A stretch of 43,765 nucleotides of DNA from an uncultured Muribaculaceae bacterium (GTDB lineage: Bacteria; Bacteroidota; Bacteroidia; Bacteroidales; Muribaculaceae): assembly GCA_910585285.1 (NCBI GenBank), contig CAJUDL010000007.1:46721-90485 (forward strand). Reading direction: 5' to 3'. This document shows positions 41,173 through 43,765 of this stretch, piece by piece. The position numbers and the translations under genes are program-made. The notes beneath the pieces were generated by a model that saw only the letters and a list, made by a program, of their open reading frames with translations, was not told the origin of the DNA and did not search any database. Position 1 is the first letter of the stretch. Each line of letters starts with the position of its first letter.

Positions 41173-43287
41173 GTGAAGAAATCTATAAAGATAAATATAA
41201 AGATTAAAAGTGGGCTCGGGAAGCTGCGCGCTTTCGCACTCAGCACGGTGTCGAGGGCAATCGCGCTCGTGGCGGCTGCGGCTATTGCGATGTCGGGAAT
41301 GTCGGCGAGTGCGCAGGTCAATGCCGAGCAGGTGCTTAATATCGGACGCAATGTCCTCTCAATGGAGGATTATATGCTGTCTATTCAATATTTCAACCAG
41401 GCAATAAAGGCGAAGCCATATCTGTCGGATCCATATTTTTTCAGGGCTCTTGCCAAGCTCTATCTTGAGGATTACAAAGGGGCGGAGGAAGATTGCACGC
41501 TTGCCTTGGAAAGAAACAAATTCAAAACCGAATCTTATAAGGTGAGAGGATTTGCCCGTCAGAACATGGGTAAGGATTCGCTTGCCGTCATTGATTATGA
41601 TTCAGGACTGAAATATAATCCGGAAGACAAGTATTTCCTCTTTTATAAGGCAGTGGCGCAGACGGAGATGAAGAAAAGGAAGGAGGCGGAAGCCACTTTC
41701 GACCGCTTGCTGCGCATATATCCTCAGTTTGAAGATGGCTATGCCGCCCGAGGGCGTCTGCGTGCTCTTGATGGAGATACTGTAGGTGCGCTTGCCGATC
41801 TTGACAAAGCTATTTCCATCTCCAAAAATCTAATAAATGCTTTCTTGATGCGAGCTCAGATAGAAGCCGATCAGAAAAAATGGGATGCTGCGCTTGCCGA
41901 TATGGATGCTGCCATACGTCTCCAACCTCAGGAAGCCGACCTTTATGTGAACCGGGCATATCTCCGTTATAATCTTGATGATTATTTCGGTGCCATGTCG
42001 GATTATAACTATACTTTGGAGCTTGAACCGTATAATTCGGCGGCTCTTTTTAACCGCGCTCTTCTCCGTTATGAGGTAAAGGATCTGAATCGGGCGGCGG
42101 AAGATTTCAGCAAAGTGCTGGGATATGATCCAGACAATTTCCATGCTCGATATAATCTCGGACTCGTGAACATGGAGCGAGGACATCATAAAGAGGCTTT
42201 GGCTGATTTCGAGAAAATTACAAAGAAATATCCACGCTTTTATCCTGCCTATTATGCGAAAGCGGAGGTTTACAGAAATATGGGAGACATGCGCACTGCC
42301 ATGCAGAATGCTTATGTCGGTGATGATCTCGTGAAGCGATATGTAAGCAATCCGGAGAAGAATCCTCTCGATCGTCCCACAATTGCTCCAGGAAAAACAC
42401 GCACAACCCGGAGTGTGGAGGATGATGACGAGAGCGAGATAGAGGTAATGAACCGCTTTAACCAGCTTGTTACTGTAGGCGCCGCTGCCGAACAACAGCA
42501 ACTTACGTATAATGAGAAAATAAAGGGACGTGTGCAGGATCGCGACATACGCGTGGAAGCGGAACCCGCTTATATGCTTTCCCTCCAAGATTCACCATTG
42601 TCGCTGCGTTCTACTTCAAACTATTTCCGCGAACTGGATGATTTCAACCAACGTGGCTATATTTCTGATAAAATATATCTCTCTACGGGAGTTGACACCG
42701 CTGAGGAGAGTGTGATAAAGCGCCTGTTTGATCGGGCGGATTTTTATGAAGGAGTTGTAGCTGACGGGAAGGCGCGTCCGGCAGACAGGTTTGTGTTAGG
42801 TGTGATACGCTCTATGCTAAAGAATTATCCAGCCGCAATAGAGTCGCTTAATGTGGCGATTGATGGTGATCCCGGCTTCACGATGGCATATATGGCAAGA
42901 GCATATGCCCGCTATGCCAATATCAAGGCTCAGCAGGGATCGGCAACCGACGATGACGTGGCAGCCTCAGCTTTGCGCCAGCGTCAGGCGCAGCGGGAGC
43001 TGGCAGATGTCATGGCTGATTACGATGCCGCCTTGAAGTTGAATCCAAGGCTCGTGTTTGCATGGTTCAATAAGGGTAACATCTATTATGAGATGGGTGA
43101 TCACACTTCGGCTCTTCAATGTTATTCGGAGGCAATACGTCTCGATCCGACGTTTGGCTCGGCATATTTCAACAGAGGAATCACTTATCTACAGATAGGC
43201 AACAAGCGTCTGGCATTCTCAGATCTGAGCAAAGCCGGCGAACTCGGTGTCCTCCCGAGCTATAATCTTTTGAAACGAATGAAATGA
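41173..43287 (+). CDS. Secreted tetratricopeptide-repeat protein
   Basis: 704 residues if it starts at GTG 41173. A long basic N-terminus precedes a signal peptide ending MSASA-Q near residue 49. GTG 41248 (codon 26) would give a normal-length signal (SRAIALVAAAAIAMSG), so the start is uncertain. At least ten TPR units follow, for example AVIDYDSGLKYNPEDKYFLFYKA, ALADMDAAIRLQPQEADLYVNRAYLRY, ALADFEKITKKYPRFYPAYY and ALQCYSEAIRLDPTFGSAYFNRG. An acidic linker (about 400-425, VEDDDESEIEV) separates two TPR blocks. It is a periplasmic or outer-membrane scaffold with no enzyme motif. A hairpin terminator follows. Confidence 0.9.
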   Translation: MKKSIKINIKIKSGLGKLRAFALSTVSRAIALVAAAAIAMSGMSASAQVNAEQVLNIGRNVLSMEDYMLSIQYFNQAIKAKPYLSDPYFFRALAKLYLEDYKGAEEDCTLALERNKFKTESYKVRGFARQNMGKDSLAVIDYDSGLKYNPEDKYFLFYKAVAQTEMKKRKEAEATFDRLLRIYPQFEDGYAARGRLRALDGDTVGALADLDKAISISKNLINAFLMRAQIEADQKKWDAALADMDAAIRLQPQEADLYVNRAYLRYNLDDYFGAMSDYNYTLELEPYNSAALFNRALLRYEVKDLNRAAEDFSKVLGYDPDNFHARYNLGLVNMERGHHKEALADFEKITKKYPRFYPAYYAKAEVYRNMGDMRTAMQNAYVGDDLVKRYVSNPEKNPLDRPTIAPGKTRTTRSVEDDDESEIEVMNRFNQLVTVGAAAEQQQLTYNEKIKGRVQDRDIRVEAEPAYMLSLQDSPLSLRSTSNYFRELDDFNQRGYISDKIYLSTGVDTAEESVIKRLFDRADFYEGVVADGKARPADRFVLGVIRSMLKNYPAAIESLNVAIDGDPGFTMAYMARAYARYANIKAQQGSATDDDVAASALRQRQAQRELADVMADYDAALKLNPRLVFAWFNKGNIYYEMGDHTSALQCYSEAIRLDPTFGSAYFNRGITYLQIGNKRLAFSDLSKAGELGVLPSYNLLKRMK

Positions 43288-43313
43288 GTTTTAAACAGCT
43301 TCTTAAATTCCGA

Positions 43314-43336
43314 TTTCTCGAATGCCGTTCGAGAAA
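43314..43336 (+). repeat. Small hairpin after the TPR gene
   Basis: TTTCTCGAA (43314-43322) pairs with TTCGAGAAA (43328-43336) around TGCCG. It lies between the stop and the main terminator and may stabilise the 3' end. Confidence 0.6.
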
Positions 43337-43362
43337 AGGTTAAAGGTAATAGGGTACAGGAG

Positions 43363-43404
43363 AATTGGCACGCCTCAAATATGGTGTGCCAATTTTATTT
43401 TTTT
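43363..43404 (+). terminator. TPR gene terminator
   Basis: AATTGGCAC (43363-43371) pairs with GTGCCAATT (43386-43394), followed by TTATTTTTTT. A standard intrinsic terminator. Confidence 0.92.
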
Positions 43405-43765
43405 GCGTTTTACATATCTTTTTTCTATTTATTGAGTTTAATCTGTAACACTATGCAAAATTAATAAAATTTGCATATTTAACGTTTTTTAACAATCGAA
43501 TGGGGTAATTTAATTTTTTTGTTATTAACTTTACAGCGGAATCAAATCATGACACAATGAAAAAGAACTAACGCTAACTTTTGCCAATCTGAAAGGAAAA
43601 TCTTTTGAGGTTGAATCTTGATGATACGATTAGGTCGTGAACATCATTCAGAATGAAAATAATTATACACAACTTTCTTTAACAAAAATTTTATGGGTAT
43701 TTTTACTAAATAGGGTGTTCAGTTTGATGTTCCGAAAACATCATTCAAAACACCTGAAATTTTAA
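43405..43765. other. Gene-free AT-rich end region with repeated ACATCATTCA
   Basis: No ORF of useful length. The word ACATCATTCA occurs at 43641-43650 and 43738-43747. The second copy is part of an imperfect hairpin: GGTGTT (43714) with AACACC (43749-43754), and GATGTT (43726) with AACATC (43737-43742). Possible but imperfect promoter boxes are TAACTTTA at 43526-43533 and AATTTG near 43470. It is most likely the long leader of a gene starting beyond the window. Confidence 0.5.

Noticed and set aside
41830..42588. 252-codon open frame on the minus strand opposite the TPR gene
   Set aside because: Antisense shadow; a regular repeat in the TPR codons keeps the reverse frame open.
43557..43571. 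ATG followed by four codons and a stop (Met-Lys-Lys-Asn) as a leader peptide
   Set aside because: Too short to judge, no ribosome site, and no attenuator structure directly after it.

Overview
The window looks like chromosome from a gut-type Bacteroidales bacterium, and Muribaculaceae-like is my best guess. The evidence is a SusC/SusD pair, BACON and DUF5689 domains, C-terminal tails resembling type IX secretion sorting signals, acidic residues after lipoprotein cysteines, and promoters of the Bacteroidota form (TTTG, 19-20 bp, TAnnTTTG). No rRNA, tRNA, CRISPR array, transposase or phage gene was seen.

Layout. 1-342: gene-free, a duplicated palindromic repeat element. 343-18165 (all minus strand): a large polysaccharide-utilization-like locus, read from right to left. 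It runs ECF sigma factor, FecR anti-sigma, SusC with an STN signalling domain, SusD, an endonuclease/exonuclease/phosphatase-fold (EEP) lipoprotein, a BACON-DUF5689 lipoprotein, a GH3 glycosidase, a BspA-type leucine-rich repeat protein, an SGNH esterase, a small tail-bearing secreted protein, a second SGNH esterase and a DUF4925-like lipoprotein. From SusC on, the gaps are 5-50 bp or overlaps. 18224-23317 (minus): an ABC-F ATPase, a CapA-like metallophosphatase, a DUF4270 lipoprotein and a half-length glycogen-synthase-like protein. 23542-26360 (plus): panC, panD and ffh.

26511-29696 (minus): a DUF5723 outer-membrane protein and a large lipoprotein. 29999-33255 (minus): galE, a sugar nucleotidyltransferase and DNA polymerase III delta'. 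33529-38790 (plus): an AddB/RecB-like nuclease with Fe-S cysteines, L25, peptidyl-tRNA hydrolase and an S4-domain protein. 38766-41065 (minus): a double-META lipoprotein and a type II NADH dehydrogenase. 41173-43287 (plus): a TPR protein. 43288-43765: a terminator and an unexplained leader-like region.

How the parts may work together. The STN domain of SusC, the FecR protein and the ECF factor form a trans-envelope switch that should induce the SusCD transporter when its ligand is present. The downstream enzymes are two esterases, one exo-glycosidase and one phosphodiesterase/nuclease-fold lipoprotein. They suggest an ester-decorated, possibly phosphodiester-containing substrate rather than a plain glycan (inference).

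The items I find most worth a second look are this locus, the ABC-F protein with one coherently degenerate ATP site, the in-frame repeat-containing extension before Pth, the possibly leaderless TPR gene, the structured leader of L25, loopless perfect-palindrome terminators, and the short-period repeats filling most gaps between genes.
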